A stretch of DNA of 64,000 nt. Origin: Sinotaia quadrata. Its lineage: Eukaryota > Mollusca > Gastropoda > Architaenioglossa > Viviparidae. The position numbers and the translations under genes were made by a program. The notes below the pieces were generated by a model. That model did not search any database, was not told where the DNA came from, and saw only the letters and a list, made by a program, of their open reading frames with translations. The stretch's first letter is position 1. Each line of letters begins with the position of its first letter. Location: positions 93,432,135 through 93,496,134 of the forward strand of contig CM054180.1 in assembly GCA_028829895.1 (NCBI GenBank), in the 5' to 3' direction. Positions 1-14,015 of the stretch are shown piece by piece.

Positions 1-326
1 TTACAGTTACAATCTCCATTCAATCAGGAACAGCTATTCAAAGAAATGAGAAATTGTTCTTTTATCAGTATTAATATGAATTCAAAGATGTTAAAGTCTG
101 AATCAAGGTCTTTATTGTCAAAGGTGATTTAGAGCTATGTAATTTAGTTTGCCATTTACCTTGCTGTAAATAATTAATTAACATTTTACTTCAATTCTGA
201 TTATCTTCCAATGACTAGGAGATGTATGTTTATTGAATAACTATATCCCAACAAACTTCACAAAAATTACTCTGTAAGCAAAATATAACACTTACAGAGT
301 ACATTCTTCACATTACAAGATATAAT

Positions 327-495
327 AGTATAATTTATATATTCACCATACAAACAGATACTAGTAAAGGAATATACTGATATGACTGGTTTGTATGCCA
401 GTAACATAATAGTATAATTTATATATTCACCATATAAAGAGACATTAGTAAAGGAATATACTGATATGTCTGGTATGTATGCCAGTAATATAATA
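327..495. repeat. 84-bp tandem duplication
   Basis: Two adjacent copies of an AT-rich unit; the string agtataatttatatattcac starts at 327 and again at 411. The copies differ at a few bases. The surrounding 1-630 holds no recognisable exon. Confidence 0.8.
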
Positions 496-626
496 GTGGT
501 AGCTAACTTGTTCATTGCAGAAATTAAAGTACTTTTCCAAAATGTATACATAGTTTTATTTATTTACTCACCAGCTTCTTTTCATATATACTTATAACAT
601 TTTAACAAAAACAGATATAATGTTAA

Positions 627-1085
627 AAAAAAAAAAAATCAATGTATCAGTATTAGTATTACTCTTTACATTTCCATTCTTAATGGTATAAAAAAGCAAT
701 TTATCAGTATTAATCATTTAATGTTATTCATTACAGCTCTATGCCTGATAGGATAAAAAAGCAATTTATTAGTATTAATGTTAGTCATTACAGCTGTATG
801 CCTGATAGGATAAAAAAAAAAAAAGCAATTTATCAGTTAATGTTACTCATTACAGTTCTATGCTTACTTTTGGCATCAGAAGCAATTTATTATATATTAA
901 TGTTACTCATTACATTTCTATGTTGAAGCACTGAAAAGCAATTAATCATTATTAATGTTACTCAATAATTTCTATGTTGAAGGCATTGAAAAGCAATTAA
1001 TCAGTATTTATAATATTAATGTTACTCAATACATTTCTATGTTGAAGGCATTGAAAAGCAATTAATCATTATTAATGTTACTTAT
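627..1085. repeat. degenerate ~60-bp minisatellite
   Basis: About seven imperfect units, each with a short A-run, aagcaattaatcag, tattaatgttactcat and a tacatttctatg tail. Unit length drifts between about 55 and 65 bp. Short ORFs here are by-products of the repeat. Confidence 0.75.
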
Positions 1086-1468
1086 AGTTCTTAATAGCAG
1101 AAGGTAAATGAATTTAGAAACAATCAGATAATTTGTTCTTTTATTATTTTTTATTTTAAGAAAAAAATGCATTATTTTTAAAGTCTATGCTTTGACATAT
1201 GACCACATTTATAATAATAATGTTATAATAATTGGTAATTCTAATTTAAAAAGGAACTAGTTGTTGTCTTTGAGTTCTTTGAGCAGTAGAGGGGTTGAAA
1301 AAGAATTCTGAAACTCTGGCCAGAGCAATATATAACATATAGATTACAAAAGGACAAAATGAGTAAACAATAATTATCATAAACATTTTTCTTTCAAAAC
1401 AATTCTAATATTCACACCTTCCTTCTGTTGTGACAGTGCTTTTAAGCAAAAAGCTACTTTAACAAAGT

Positions 1469-1660
1469 GAATTTTAAGTGTTATAAACCATTAAAGGACA
1501 TGCATATCTAACCCCCTTAAAATAAAGATTTTGAATTTTAAGTGTTATAAACCATTAAAGGACATTCATATCTAACCCTCTTAAAATAAAGATTTTGAAT
1601 TTTAAGTGTTATAAACCATTAAAGAACATGCATATCTAACCCCCTTAAAATAAAGAGTTT
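1469..1660. repeat. 64-bp minisatellite, three copies
   Basis: Units start gaattttaagtgttataa at 1469, 1533 and 1597, exactly 64 bp apart and nearly identical, so this is a recent amplification. Confidence 0.9.
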
Positions 1661-1734
1661 GAAAAGATTGGAGAAAGAATCTCATTTAAATATTTACGTG
1701 TTATTCACTCACAGTCAGAATAGAGAGGAATGTT

Positions 1735-2250
1735 TCACAAACTTTCATCATATCGCTGAATGTCACATTAAAACTGTTATACAAACCTTTATCCTATCAA
1801 TGAATGTCACATTAAGAATGTTACACAAAATTTTTTAGTTCATCAATGAAAGTCACACTAAGACTGCTACACAAATTTTCATCTTATGAATGAATGTCAC
1901 ACTAAGACTATAACATAAATTTTTATTTTATTGCCGAATGTCACACTAAGACTGTTACACAAACCTTTATCTCATCACTGAATGCTACAATAAGACCGTT
2001 ACACAAATATATATCTTATCGATGAATGTAGCACTAAGACTGTTATACAAACCTTTATCTATCACTTAATGTTGCTCTAAGACTGTAGTGTTATACAAAT
2101 TTTTATTTTATCGCTGAATGTCACACTAAGACACACAAACCTTTATCTCATCACTGAATGCTACAATATGACTGTTACACAAACCTTTTTCTTATTGCTA
2201 AATGTCATACTAAGACTGTTACACAAACCTTTATCTTATCGCTGAAAGTC
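1735..2250. repeat. ~45-bp minisatellite, about 11 copies
   Basis: Recurrent units of the form gaatgtcacactaagactgt then tacacaaacctttatctta. Copies differ by substitutions and small indels, so the array is older than the 64-bp one beside it. Confidence 0.85.
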
Positions 2251-2509
2251 ACCTGACGGAAAACTGAATTCAAACAGTGTAAGGCATGGCCGATCTTATT
2301 GATAGAATGGTGCTTTTCAACCAACAAATTTCCTAATGAAATGGAAACAAAATCAAGTTCAAATACTATGATGTATACAATTCAGTGGTATATAAGAGAA
2401 AATGTAAGGAATGAACAAAAAAGGAGTTTGCTAGGAGCTCATAATTGTTGTATCTTGTATTGGTTGGTTGAACTAAGTGAAAGCACAGAAAATCAATCAA
2501 AAAAATAAA

Positions 2510-2805
2510 CATCTTTTATTATAAAAATAAAACAGCTATCAGTACATAAACAAAACAGCCCTCATTACATAAACAAAAAAGCTATCAATATAGAAACAAA
2601 ACAGCTCTCAGACTCAGTATAAACATATAGCTTTCAATAAATTAAAAAAAACAGCTGTCAGTATATAAACACCTGTCAATAGATAAATAAAATTGTTGTC
2701 AATACATAAACAAAACTGATCAGTAGATTAAACCTCAGTCTGACATACAAAACAGCTGTCACTTCACAAACAAAACACGTCAGCACATAAACTACATAAA
2801 CAAAG
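2510..2805. repeat. degenerate ~25-bp repeat
   Basis: Repeated acataaacaaaacagctatc with variable spacing, about ten decayed copies. Confidence 0.7.
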
Positions 2806-2839
2806 TATGTGTTGCATTCAGTTCATATGAGCTTCTATC

Positions 2840-3175
2840 AATTTTGTTATTTTCAGTTCTATACCATCAATTGTGTATTGTCAGTTCCATATGTTCAGTT
2901 CAATACTATTATTTTTCTGTGCCATCAGCTCTATACTGTCAGTTCTATATTGTCCATTCAGTACTAATATTTTTCTGTACTGTCAGTTCTATATTGTCCA
3001 TTCAGTACTGTCAGTTCTATATTGTCCATTCAGTACTGGTAGTTCTATATTGTCCATTCAGTACTAATATTTTTCTGTACTGTCAGTTCTATATTGTCCA
3101 TTCAGTACTATTATTTCTGTGCTATAAGTTCTGTACTGTCAGTTCATTACTAAATTCTATACTGCCAGTTCAAAC
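2840..3175. repeat. ~27-bp minisatellite
   Basis: Units of gttctatattgtccattc followed by agtactgtca or agtactaatatttttctgt. Long overlapping ORFs here (2844-3203) are repeat-driven Cys/Tyr/Phe-rich readings, not a protein gene. Confidence 0.85.
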
Positions 3176-3179
3176 AATT

Positions 3180-5160
3180 TTGCATTGTAAGTCTTCACTA
3201 TGACCAAAAGAATCCCTTTTTTAAAAATTGCATGGAAAACTCTTCTTTTGAATCATATGGTGTTTTATATCTTGTTTTTACTTTTCTCTATCTGAACACA
3301 TGATGTTAGCAACAATCATCAAATATTACATGTAATATTATTTATTATTATATTTCTTTCATTATTAAATTGTGACTTACTACCTTTTTGCATCATGTGA
3401 ACATTTTCCATGTTAACTTTATAAATATATTATGCAATTTTTGGTGAACTAAAGTCTGAGACAGGATTAGTTGTAAATCTAAAAACGTTTAGTACAGTTA
3501 GTGTTATGCTCCAGGCTTAGCTGAATGTTGATATCATCAGGAGGCTGTTTGATGCAAGAACAACAATGAACAGCCAAGCCACAGCTGGTCCACTGATGTC
3601 AAGACAATAAAGGCACAGGAACAAGTAGGGGATGAGAGGCAGACAGTCACATGACAGGGTGGGGTGACTGTGTAATGTGGCTTTTTAACTATGACATGGA
3701 ATAAATAGTATAGCTGATATTAATTTACTAACCAAAAGATAGCTTACTAATTAAATACCTCTGAAATGTCAATTTTAAACACTTACTAAAGTTATCCTAT
3801 AGTTCAAGTTTAAAAACATAAAATGTACACTTGGTAAGTTTATTAGTGAGGTGAGAGTGAGAAATGTATTTTGACCAATTTGTGATTTAAAGTGAGATTT
3901 GTATTTTAAGTGGTGTTAAGTTAAACCTTGATTTTTCTATGATAAATTAATTTTATTGCGTTGTTGCATACAAATGAGGGCTACCTAAGGTATCTGTAAG
4001 TAGAGAATGCAAGACAGAGAAAATGGTAATTATAATCATAAATTTCATATATGCATGAGTTATTTACTGGAGTGACATACTTCTTTGTTTCATTCTTTGC
4101 TTTTACCTGTACGCTTTCTATATGATGGGTTTCCTGATGCATTCAGCTACAGTTTGACTGTTGAGTTGTCTGCTAGTTTTCTTGAACTGAGACAGTGAGA
4201 GACCACTGTTGTGTGCTTTTATCAATATTTGTTTAAATGAAGAATGAAATCATCTTTGAGCCGAGAAGAGAGAATTCCTTTGTGTGAAACAGTATGTAGT
4301 GCTCATAACAATATGTATTTATATAAAGAACAGTGAGAAGAGAGACAAGAATGCTTCTGTAATTCTTTGGAGTTGTGTTGACATTAATTATCTGTGAACA
4401 TTACAAAGGACCACTACCTTGTTACATGCAGCAGTCACTCTATTTTTCTAACTTTTTCTTTGGTAAGAATTATACCATTAGGAGTGATTATTGTTAGTAC
4501 TGACTTTTAAATAATAATGAATGTACCGTATATATTGTGACTAAAATGGAGGGTAAGTTTAGATAATTATTAACCTGGATAGTTTCAGAGTTATTCAGTG
4601 ATTTCCTTCCAGGGGACCTAATTTCTCATTCATCAGAGCCTCCTGAAACATTGTGGCTCACAAAACAAACCCCAACCCCTGGCCAAAGCTATTCATTCAC
4701 CACATAAAGAATGATGTAAGAAGAGACTAAAGCTCCACCTTGTAGACAAATGAAATTATGGACGGATATCACTAAAAAACAAAAGAACGCTCAAATTCAC
4801 ATTTCAATTGATTCAAAAAAAAGTTTAAGAAGTAAAAAGCATGCAAATAAAGTAAGAGTTAATCCAAGAAGGAATAAACAATTAGAATATAAAGCTAATG
4901 TTAGAATGATAAATTCCAAGAAAAAATAAATCAATGCTTATCAAGAACTCTATAACAGTAGTTTTGTTAACATTTGACAGTAAAGTTAACAGTTTTATAT
5001 GTAACCACAAACAACACATGAAGGCTACATTCACCACTCTATCATACTCACTCAATGACCCACTTCTGTCTACTATCCATTTCACTCTAAGTCTTGCATT
5101 TCAACATCCATGTCCATAATTCAGTTACCATTTAGAGTTCTGTTCCAATAAATAACTAAA
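3180..5160. other. gene-free AT-rich stretch
   Basis: No exon, transposon end or tandem repeat was recognised. Under the PHYHD1-like model this is intronic to that gene. Confidence 0.4.
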
Positions 5161-5520
5161 CATTCAAGATGCCCCCCCACCCACTTCAGTTACAACATAA
5201 GAAAGTGGCACCACGCCTAATTTGATCTGAATTTCAGTCTTATCAGTCCAGTAACACCTCTAAAGTCAGACAACTGATGATCACTGGAGTCCAGCCACCT
5301 GGCTCTGACATTAATCATTGCCGATGTGTATACATCTCCATTGGTTTTTTTTGGCTTCACTGTCAGCCAGCTCTGATTTAACACCAGTCATGAAATCTGC
5401 ACCAGACACACCCAGGCTTCAACAAGACGTCAAACAAATGGCCATGACACAGTACAGACAGGACAGTTGGCTAGTTATGGGTGCACACAAGTGACAAGCA
5501 AAATCTTACAAGGCATGATT
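5160..5520. other. GC-richer unassigned segment
   Basis: About 350 bp with clearly higher GC than its neighbours and no long ORF on either strand. It could be a decayed retroelement tail. No family was recognised and no exon with good splice sites was found. Confidence 0.3.
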
Positions 5521-6032
5521 ATAAAATTTACAAAACACAGATATTACTAATATTAATCACAACACAAATGGTTGAATAACTCTTTTTTACATATATATTT
5601 GACTTTTTCTGTTTGTATCAGGAAATTTTGTTTATATCTGAACAAATGCTTTGTTGTTTCTTTATACATATTTCGTTATGCATATTTATTTATTGGTATG
5701 AAAAGAAATCAGCAGGGTGGTGGCTTAAGAATAATTAATTAGCCTGGTCATTAATTTCTTGTAGTAATGAAGTCCCTGCAGATTAGGCTATAAATGGAAT
5801 ACTTAGTGAGGTTATTGATGAAGCAAGCACTTAAAACCCTATTGACAGAAATTAGACTAAATTAGGACCTACCAAGTTACATATAATTACATATAATAAT
5901 CATATTACATTCCACTTGAAGGTCATGAATTAAAATTATATATATTTGTATAAAAATTTAATGGTGAGTGCCTCTTATTAGGGGAGTATCTTGATAATGG
6001 CACAGGAGTTAAAATTTCGCACTTTAACTTAC

Positions 6033-6108
6033 CATCTTTGTCTATGGCATTGTCTTCAAAAAAGAAGCAGATTTTGTCTCCACTGTTCATGAAGTATTCA
6101 TCATTAAC
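6033..6108 (-). CDS. PHYHD1: PHYHD1-like exon 3
   Basis: Starts after a ttactttacag acceptor (minus strand) and ends at a gtaagt donor, with 25 codons plus one base. It encodes NDEYFMNSGDKICFFFEDNA, diagnostic of the family. Confidence 0.85.
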
Positions 6109-9100
6109 CTGTAAAGTAATTAAGTAGTAAAACAATAAAAATGCTAGTTAAGATTTATTCATTATGATTTTGGAAAATTACTTTTGTCAAGATATAAAAT
6201 CAGCTTTAATAAATAAAGGCAATAACATTGAATGAGGAAAAATATGTCTGTCTATATCTATTGATCAATCTCTCTGTCTGTCAGCTGGATCTACCTACCT
6301 ACCTACCTGTCCATCTATTCATCCATCCATCTATTCAAGATAATAATTGTGATTGTCATTATATGTATATTTCATATGCAGAAACTTTTCTCTGAAAAAT
6401 GTTACCTTTTACAATTTTATCTACAATATAGAATAGTTGTGTTTCTTCCTACTTTATTGTCAATTAAAGCAAAAAATGCAATATCTAAAATAATATGACT
6501 TCACTAAAATATATATCTAACAGATATATCTAATGAGTAATAAATATAATTTTATATATATATGCTACCACCACAAGTCAACAAACCTGTTCAATAGTTC
6601 TGAAGATACTGTGATGTTCTTTGGGGTCCAGCTTGTCCACAATCTTTGACATCTCTAACCTCAGTACCTCTATTTCTTCTTCAGTCAAAAAGTCCTCAAC
6701 TACTGCATAGCCATCTCTTTCAAACTATCATAAGAAGAAAAAAATGCATTCTTATTGGTGACACAGGTACATTTACTTTTGTAACAATTATCAAAGCCCT
6801 CTATTTATTGATGTTCAAAATAATTATTAATTTAAAGGGTATTCAAAAACATCTTTTATACCTGCTCATTACAATAGCATCAACTAATAAAAGAGTTTTT
6901 AATTAAAAAAATTAAATCTACTTAAATGTTCTCTGATTAATACATCTAGCCTACTACATAGTGTTCCCCAATTATACAAGTATTTAGAGAGGTGTAGCAA
7001 CTTACTGTTGATTACTTATGTCTTATGTACAATATTTTTTTTTCCTTTTCTTTCTTCTTTTGGGACTTAAAATTTAAATCTTAATTTCAACTTCTGAAGT
7101 GCCATTTTTCACCTTTTCAATACTATTACTGTCACATTAAGCTGTATGGCGTTTTGCTTTTACATACAAATCAGGGTGGTCCAACTTATTCAACCCTGAT
7201 GGCCACATAAACCAACAATTTAAAGCTAGACAGCATTCATGATAAACAAAATTTAATGTTACCATATAATTAAAGAGATATTTATTTTTTTTGGACAGCA
7301 GGCCACAAAACAATTTTATACAGGTTACATTTGGTCTGTGGGACTATAGTTGGACCATGATGATATAAATACATACACCATTATACACAATGGAAAGTAG
7401 TGCACTGAAGAATACACTTACAGTTATTTATCAGTCAGCATTGATAATTAAAAAAACAATTTAAACAGAATTTTTGGCAATGGTTGAATTTGCAGGTTCA
7501 TTATATGCATCAGTTAGGTATAGAAAGATATAGTTATACTAAAGTTACCCAAATCTGTGGCATAGCCAATGGCTTTACAGCCAAGGAGAACCAAAGAACA
7601 TGAGAAGTTATTAATTAATTTTCCTAACATACAAAGAATATATTTTTAATACAGCATTAAATTTCTATTCAAACATTAACTCAACCCCTGCTAAATATAT
7701 TGTCACTTTAACAAATTCTCTGCAAAGAAATATAAAATTAATTTATTTACATCTCAGAAGACAGTATCCAGAGTCTTTTTTAAAATAAAAAAAAATTAAA
7801 GAGAAATTAATATTTTAAACTTGCATTAAAAGAAACAATTCCATTTGGTATATCTTTTTGCAAAAATAGATTCTTAAAAATAAATAGTGTGTGCAATTGT
7901 GTTTGTTCTCTTGCATAACTATTTGAGTTAATGTATATGCATTATGTGTCTGTTTACCCATCAGCTCATGTGTGTTGTATTATTTGGAAATGTTTTAGCT
8001 TGAGTGGTGCAGTCATATTTTGTTTATGCTCTTAGATGCTGACACTTCAAATAAAGTATTTAGGTTACCATTAATATTATATTTTAAAATATATTTCAGT
8101 AACAATATTGTATTAACCCATTACCTGACAGAAGCATGTTTCTGCAAGTTGATCTGAAGATTTCTATAGTGCTTTTTTCTGTGTTTGTAACACAAGCACA
8201 AATTTACATTCTGCTATCTCTGACATAGGTGTATTTAAGTGCATGTGTTTTCAAAAGCAGATGGTGAAGATGATTTTGAAGCTAATCAGAACTTCCTTCA
8301 TTTTCAAATCAGTTTATGACATCAACCTTCATTGCTTATTAATTTTTTATTTTTATTTTACCCATGCTGGCCTGATTTGTGCCTTGTGCTAATCAGAAAA
8401 TTGCAGCCATGTCATAGCAGTTCTCAGTCAATGGATGTTTAAGTGTTCAGTCCATTGATTTTTCTTCAATCCAGTGACAAAGGATCATTTTATGGGTTTC
8501 AGATGCAGGCAGATCATGATTTGAATGCAAATGGTAGTGAGACTGAAAGTGATATTATTTTTAATCAGGAGAGCGATAGTAACCTGTTAAGACTCCGATA
8601 TGGAAGTAGATTCAGACCCGCCAATTCAAAGTAACAATGAATGGGCTGCATATCTTCATACACCATTTATTGTCAATGGTTTTAATTCAGCTGGTACAGG
8701 AGCTTTGTTTCCAAATGGATTTGATGTTATACTGCAACAGCATTGGGTTATTTTTCTTTGTTATTTCCCAGAGTGCTACTGGTAGACATCGTCCATAACA
8801 CCAACAGATAAGCTGAATTTCAACAAGGTGCTCATATATATGCAAACTTTGAGCAGACAACACTAGCAGAGATGTAAACATATATTGCATGCAATATTTT
8901 AATAGGACCGTCTCTGTTACCAGAAATTGATTTGCAGATCTTTTTATCAGCAATGTTGGCATAAAATCTTTCTTTGCCAGAAATTATCAGCCTGACTTCA
9001 TACCTTCATGTCAGTAACAGATAGGCAAAGCCAACCAGAGGAACCTGAACTTTCATCACTTACGCAAAGTGAAAGGAGTGATGGATACTCTGGCAACTCA

Positions 9101-12100
9101 TGCTTTTATACCTAGGTGTCATTTGGCAAAAGACAAATCAATTTTACTGGGCATCTTTTGTATCTACAGTACATGCCATCAAAACCAGTCAAGCATGGTA
9201 TCAGGTGTGGATGCCCTGCAACAGTGACACTGCACATTTGTGCAAGTTCAAAATTTAACTTGGCCATGAAAATCCCCAGCCAGTGATAATGGACTTTGTC
9301 ATTATGTTGTCAGTGGATTTAGACTTCATGTAGAGTTATTTTTTTCAACAATTTTTTATACATGTCCCAGAGAGGGCTCTATGCCTTAACAAGGTGAAAG
9401 CAAAATTCTGAGGAAGGGAAACAGTAATTTGACTGCAGCGGTAAGGCAGGATAAAAAATCAAGTAGCATCCTGCCACCCTTCAGTGACCCAACCTCCATG
9501 CAACAAGCTTACCAGAGCATTGGACCCAATGGTATTTGTCAACCTGTCTCCAGCCACAAGCCCTCTTTGACTACAATGTTCACATAAATAGGGTGGTTAT
9601 TCATGACCAGAAGAGAATGTTTTTTGAAGTACGATTTGGTAATACATTTTTTTGTTTTTAATAAATTCTGCCATTACAAACGCTTGCATACTTTATGACC
9701 AGATTTATATAACTACAGTCCATGATGCAAACATTTTTCTCATCTTGATTTTTGTCATGAACTTGCCACTCAACTCATTGCTAGATTCATTGCCAGAAAA
9801 CTATGACATCCTGAAGTTGTGAGAGCACTGTCCTGTAATGATGAAAATATGCGAGATCAGATCAACATCAAGAGAAACCACTGCCGTTATCATCTCAAAG
9901 CAACAAATCCGCAAGAATACAATTTTTGCTTGTGCTCACTGTAACATAAATTTATGCAAGGAATGTAAAGCCCCATACCACCAATAAACTGTAAAGTGTT
10001 AGTACACTAACAATCTCACATACCCCCCATGAAGTGAAAGGTGTTTTATTTGTTTTGCAAGTATTTGTTTGTTTTATAAGCAGTCATAAGATTATAATAA
10101 TTACATTTACAGCAATGCAAGTAGTTAATGCAACAATAAGAAAATACAACTGTTTATTTATAGCCTAGATACAAATTACATATTAAGTTTCTGTTTTTTA
10201 TTTTCTTTTTTATAGCCTAGATACAAATTACATATTAAGTTTCTGTTTTTTATTTTCTTTTTTAAACAGCTATGCCCCTCTAGATTGTGTTGTATTTGCA
10301 TGAATGTTAGTTCCATCATCAAAGTGTGGAATCTTAGCCATTGTTTTGTGTTTATACAATTTTCCAAATATCTTTCATTTAGCTTTTACTTTAAAAAAAT
10401 ATATATTTGTATTCCTTCTTATCAGTTTTTAGATTTAAAATAAATGCATCATTGTTTTTCTATTTCATTGAACCAGGATATTTTTAAAATAGATTTTTGA
10501 GTAATAAAATAATTTTTGAGTAAACTTTATTTACTATTATAAATTGATTAGGACTCGTTTTGTGGGTGATATAACAGTTCAAATATGATAACCCATTTTT
10601 GTTCTCATTTCATAAAACCTTACCATCAGTAGGGCATCAGATCTAAGTGAATTGAGTAGTCAATAAAAAATTGCTTTGATCCAAGTATGCATCATTGAGA
10701 AAGCTGTTCTTTAAATAGTGCCATCAGGGAAAGAGTTAATATTCAATAAATAATTAATGGAACAAACATAAATAATAGTATTAACTATAATCAAAGTCTA
10801 AATTAGTTACTTATACTTTTATTGTTTTAACCCTTTCACAAAGACAGCTGCAAACTATATATAACATATACAATCAAAATATACTACTTTTTACCAATTA
10901 GGAAAAATATCACAACATATTATAATATGAAATAATATTTAAACTCTTTTGACTATTGCAAAAATCCATTGTGAATACAAATAAATGCTGCATAATTCTC
11001 ATCATTTGGTGTTTAAAAAATAAAGGTTCATGCAAATATTACCAATTAAAATTACCAGTGTGTAGATATTCACCATTTCCAGTACTTTCGTATCCATGAT
11101 ACTACTTTATTTTGGTTCAAACCATATACCTGATAGAAAACAAACTGACTCAGTTAATGATAAATATTCCAGCTCTACTAAAGTGTTCCACCAATGTACT
11201 GTTCTTGGACCATTTCTTTTGATTGTGTATGCACAGCCCTATTCAGTTCTACAATTTACCATTCTGTGTCCCAAGAATTGTACGCTGATGATAATGCAAC
11301 TATACAGTCAAGTTGCCCAATGAAACTACTTCTACCATCTAAGTACATAATGAGTTATGTTGCTGATGATAATGCAATTATACAGTCAAGTTGCCCAATG
11401 AAATTACTTCCACCATCTAAGTGCATAATGAGTTATGTTGCTGATGATAATGCAATTATACAGTCAAGTTGCCCAATGAAATTACTTCCACCATCTAAGT
11501 ACATAATGAGTTATGTTGCTGATGATAATGCAATTATACAGTCAAGTTGCCCAATGAAATTACTTCCACCATCTAAGTACATAATGAGTTATGTTGCTGA
11601 TGCTGGATAATGCCAAATGAGTAATAAGTTACAAATGAATAAGACTGAAGTCATGCTTGCTGCTCCTAAAAGAGTTTCTACATCATTACCTCAGCCAGAA
11701 TCAACTAATATTTGGGGGACAATTTCATTAAATTTAGTGATACATTGAAATATGGCTCTATATTTGGACAATTCTCTCAGTGCAACAAATTTCAATATTT
11801 TTATAGTAGTTGATTATTCTCAGAGCTTCAAGAACCTATCAAGTCATTTTACTTCCCCATGGTTTCCTGTTCATTATAGAATACAATGCAAGATCTTTTC
11901 TTTTTATTACGCTTCACTGTCTGGTTCCAGCCCTAGACACCTGTCTTGTTCACATTCCTTCTTGAAGCCTGTGCTTATCATCTGACACAAGCTTTCAATA
12001 TTGGTGAAAGTAAGGTACAAGTTATACAGCCAGCACTCTACTTATCAGGGTACACCTATCTTGAATTTGAAGCCTTTTGAAATGAAACATAAAGGATACA

Positions 12101-13952
12101 GGGCCATTTTCAAGAGGGCTCTTAATAACATCTCTTTCATCAGCAAGACTAGCACTACCTGTTTTGTTATTATTTATTCTAGCATCACATCTGCAAATTT
12201 ATTTATATTTTTCTTTTCTATATTAAACAGTTACGGGTTATGCTATGTGTAAATTCATTATATTAGTGTGTCACATATGTACAGTTATTTGTTATACATG
12301 TATATTTATTTTGCATATAGATTCATTGTGTTTTATTCATTATTTTTATTTTTCCAGTGTTTAAATAATTTGTATAAATACATTCTGTAGTTTCAACATA
12401 ATTATTTTAAAACACTTAGAGTTAGAGGTTTAAATAAGATTAAATACTTACTGAAAATATTAGTATTATTTCTATATATTTAAACTAAGTAACAATAAAC
12501 ATTAATAATAATAATAATAATACAACTTTATTAATTCTATATTTTTATATATTCATTAATCTTTATTGCAATAAATGTTTTAAGTACCTCCATTTAAAAA
12601 AAATAAAACCACTTATGCACCATACCCAAGCAATATTCAGTAATATATCTTTCATTTGAATGATTTATTAGCATTTGTTCTTAAACTTAAATATAAAACA
12701 ACAGCATCTGTCCTTAAATATTAACATAAGTAGCTATAGGAAACATACAGTAGGCCTAAACTTTTTGCATTTTGACTTTGAGTTTATTTATCTGTTGTAG
12801 GATTTTCTACATTTGCAAATCTCTGGTTGTGCATATTTACAAATTTGCTCCGAAAGAAGTTTGGTATGTAGCTGCACAACATTAGTTTCCCACTTTCTCA
12901 ATATAAGAAGCACCAACCAATTTAGATGTTCAAAATAGTTTCTCTTTGTTTTGTTATGTATTCTGTATTAAAGCAAATATATAGAAAATAACTCTATTCC
13001 TCACATTACAAAATACCCAAGAAATAACTCTACTATTCCTGAAAAAAAATACACAAAATATGACTATTATTCCTGTACTTTTCTTCCTGTTAAAGTACAG
13101 TTGCTATGCATGGATACACTATGGTTGTAACCATATCAAACTGTATTTCATGCAGAATTTGCACTAAGCCTCATGAATGAAAAAGTACTTATTCTTAAAT
13201 GACTTTTTAAAATTAGTTATTACAGAACTTGAATTGTACTCTTTTAAAGTGTGGGCATAAATAAATGTAGGAGAAAACAGTATACACATAAAAGCCTAAA
13301 CTAAAATGACAACAACTACTAGTGACTTAATGGTTAAAGAGGAATTTCCTTGCTCAGACTAAATGTGTTAAGTTGCAATATGTTTCAAATAGAAACAAAA
13401 AGCAATCAAAACTAACTTATTTTTACAGTAACTTTATTTAAACAGTAAACAATGCTAAGATTCCATGTATGTATCATAATGCATTGAAACGCATAGTTTA
13501 CAAAGGGTCTTGCAATGTTGCATGATGTATACAATAGTAGGCCTTAATGTGCAGGATTTTGCATCTTCTTTATTATCTGCAGTACAACCAGTTCTACTAT
13601 AAAAGTATAATACTAAGAGAACATTTCAGAGCTTGAAATATCTACTCAGACAAGTTAAAATCAACAAAACCACCTCCAGTGTAATAACTGTAATAATAAA
13701 TATATATACTAATATATAGGCCTACAGTTTCACCTGATAACAAAATATAAGAATATTCATTTTTAATGCTTATACTCAGTTATACATACTTTTAAAAGTT
13801 TATTACATCATGTGCCCCGAAAATGTTTTAAAACTTTTACTCACTGCACCAACATTAATTAACCTTTAGCCATGATGATTATATCTGAAACAATTATAAA
13901 TATAATACAAAATATTTACTCTAACAATGCAACATAAACAAATCTCACTATG

Positions 13953-14015
<63 letters not shown>

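Larger units (their letters stand above)
8113..10739 (+). mobile_element. piggyBac element, degenerate
   Basis: Bounded by TTAA at 8113-8116 and 10736-10739, the target site of piggyBac transposons. Terminal inverted repeats are cccattacctgacag at the left and ctctttccctgatgg at the right (reverse complement), 10 of 15 matching. The interior carries a broken transposase. It sits in intron 1 of the minus-strand PHYHD1-like gene. Confidence 0.75.

Noticed and set aside
2844..3203. 119-codon Cys/Tyr-rich ORF
   Set aside because: It lies entirely within the 27-bp minisatellite and a second frame is equally open.
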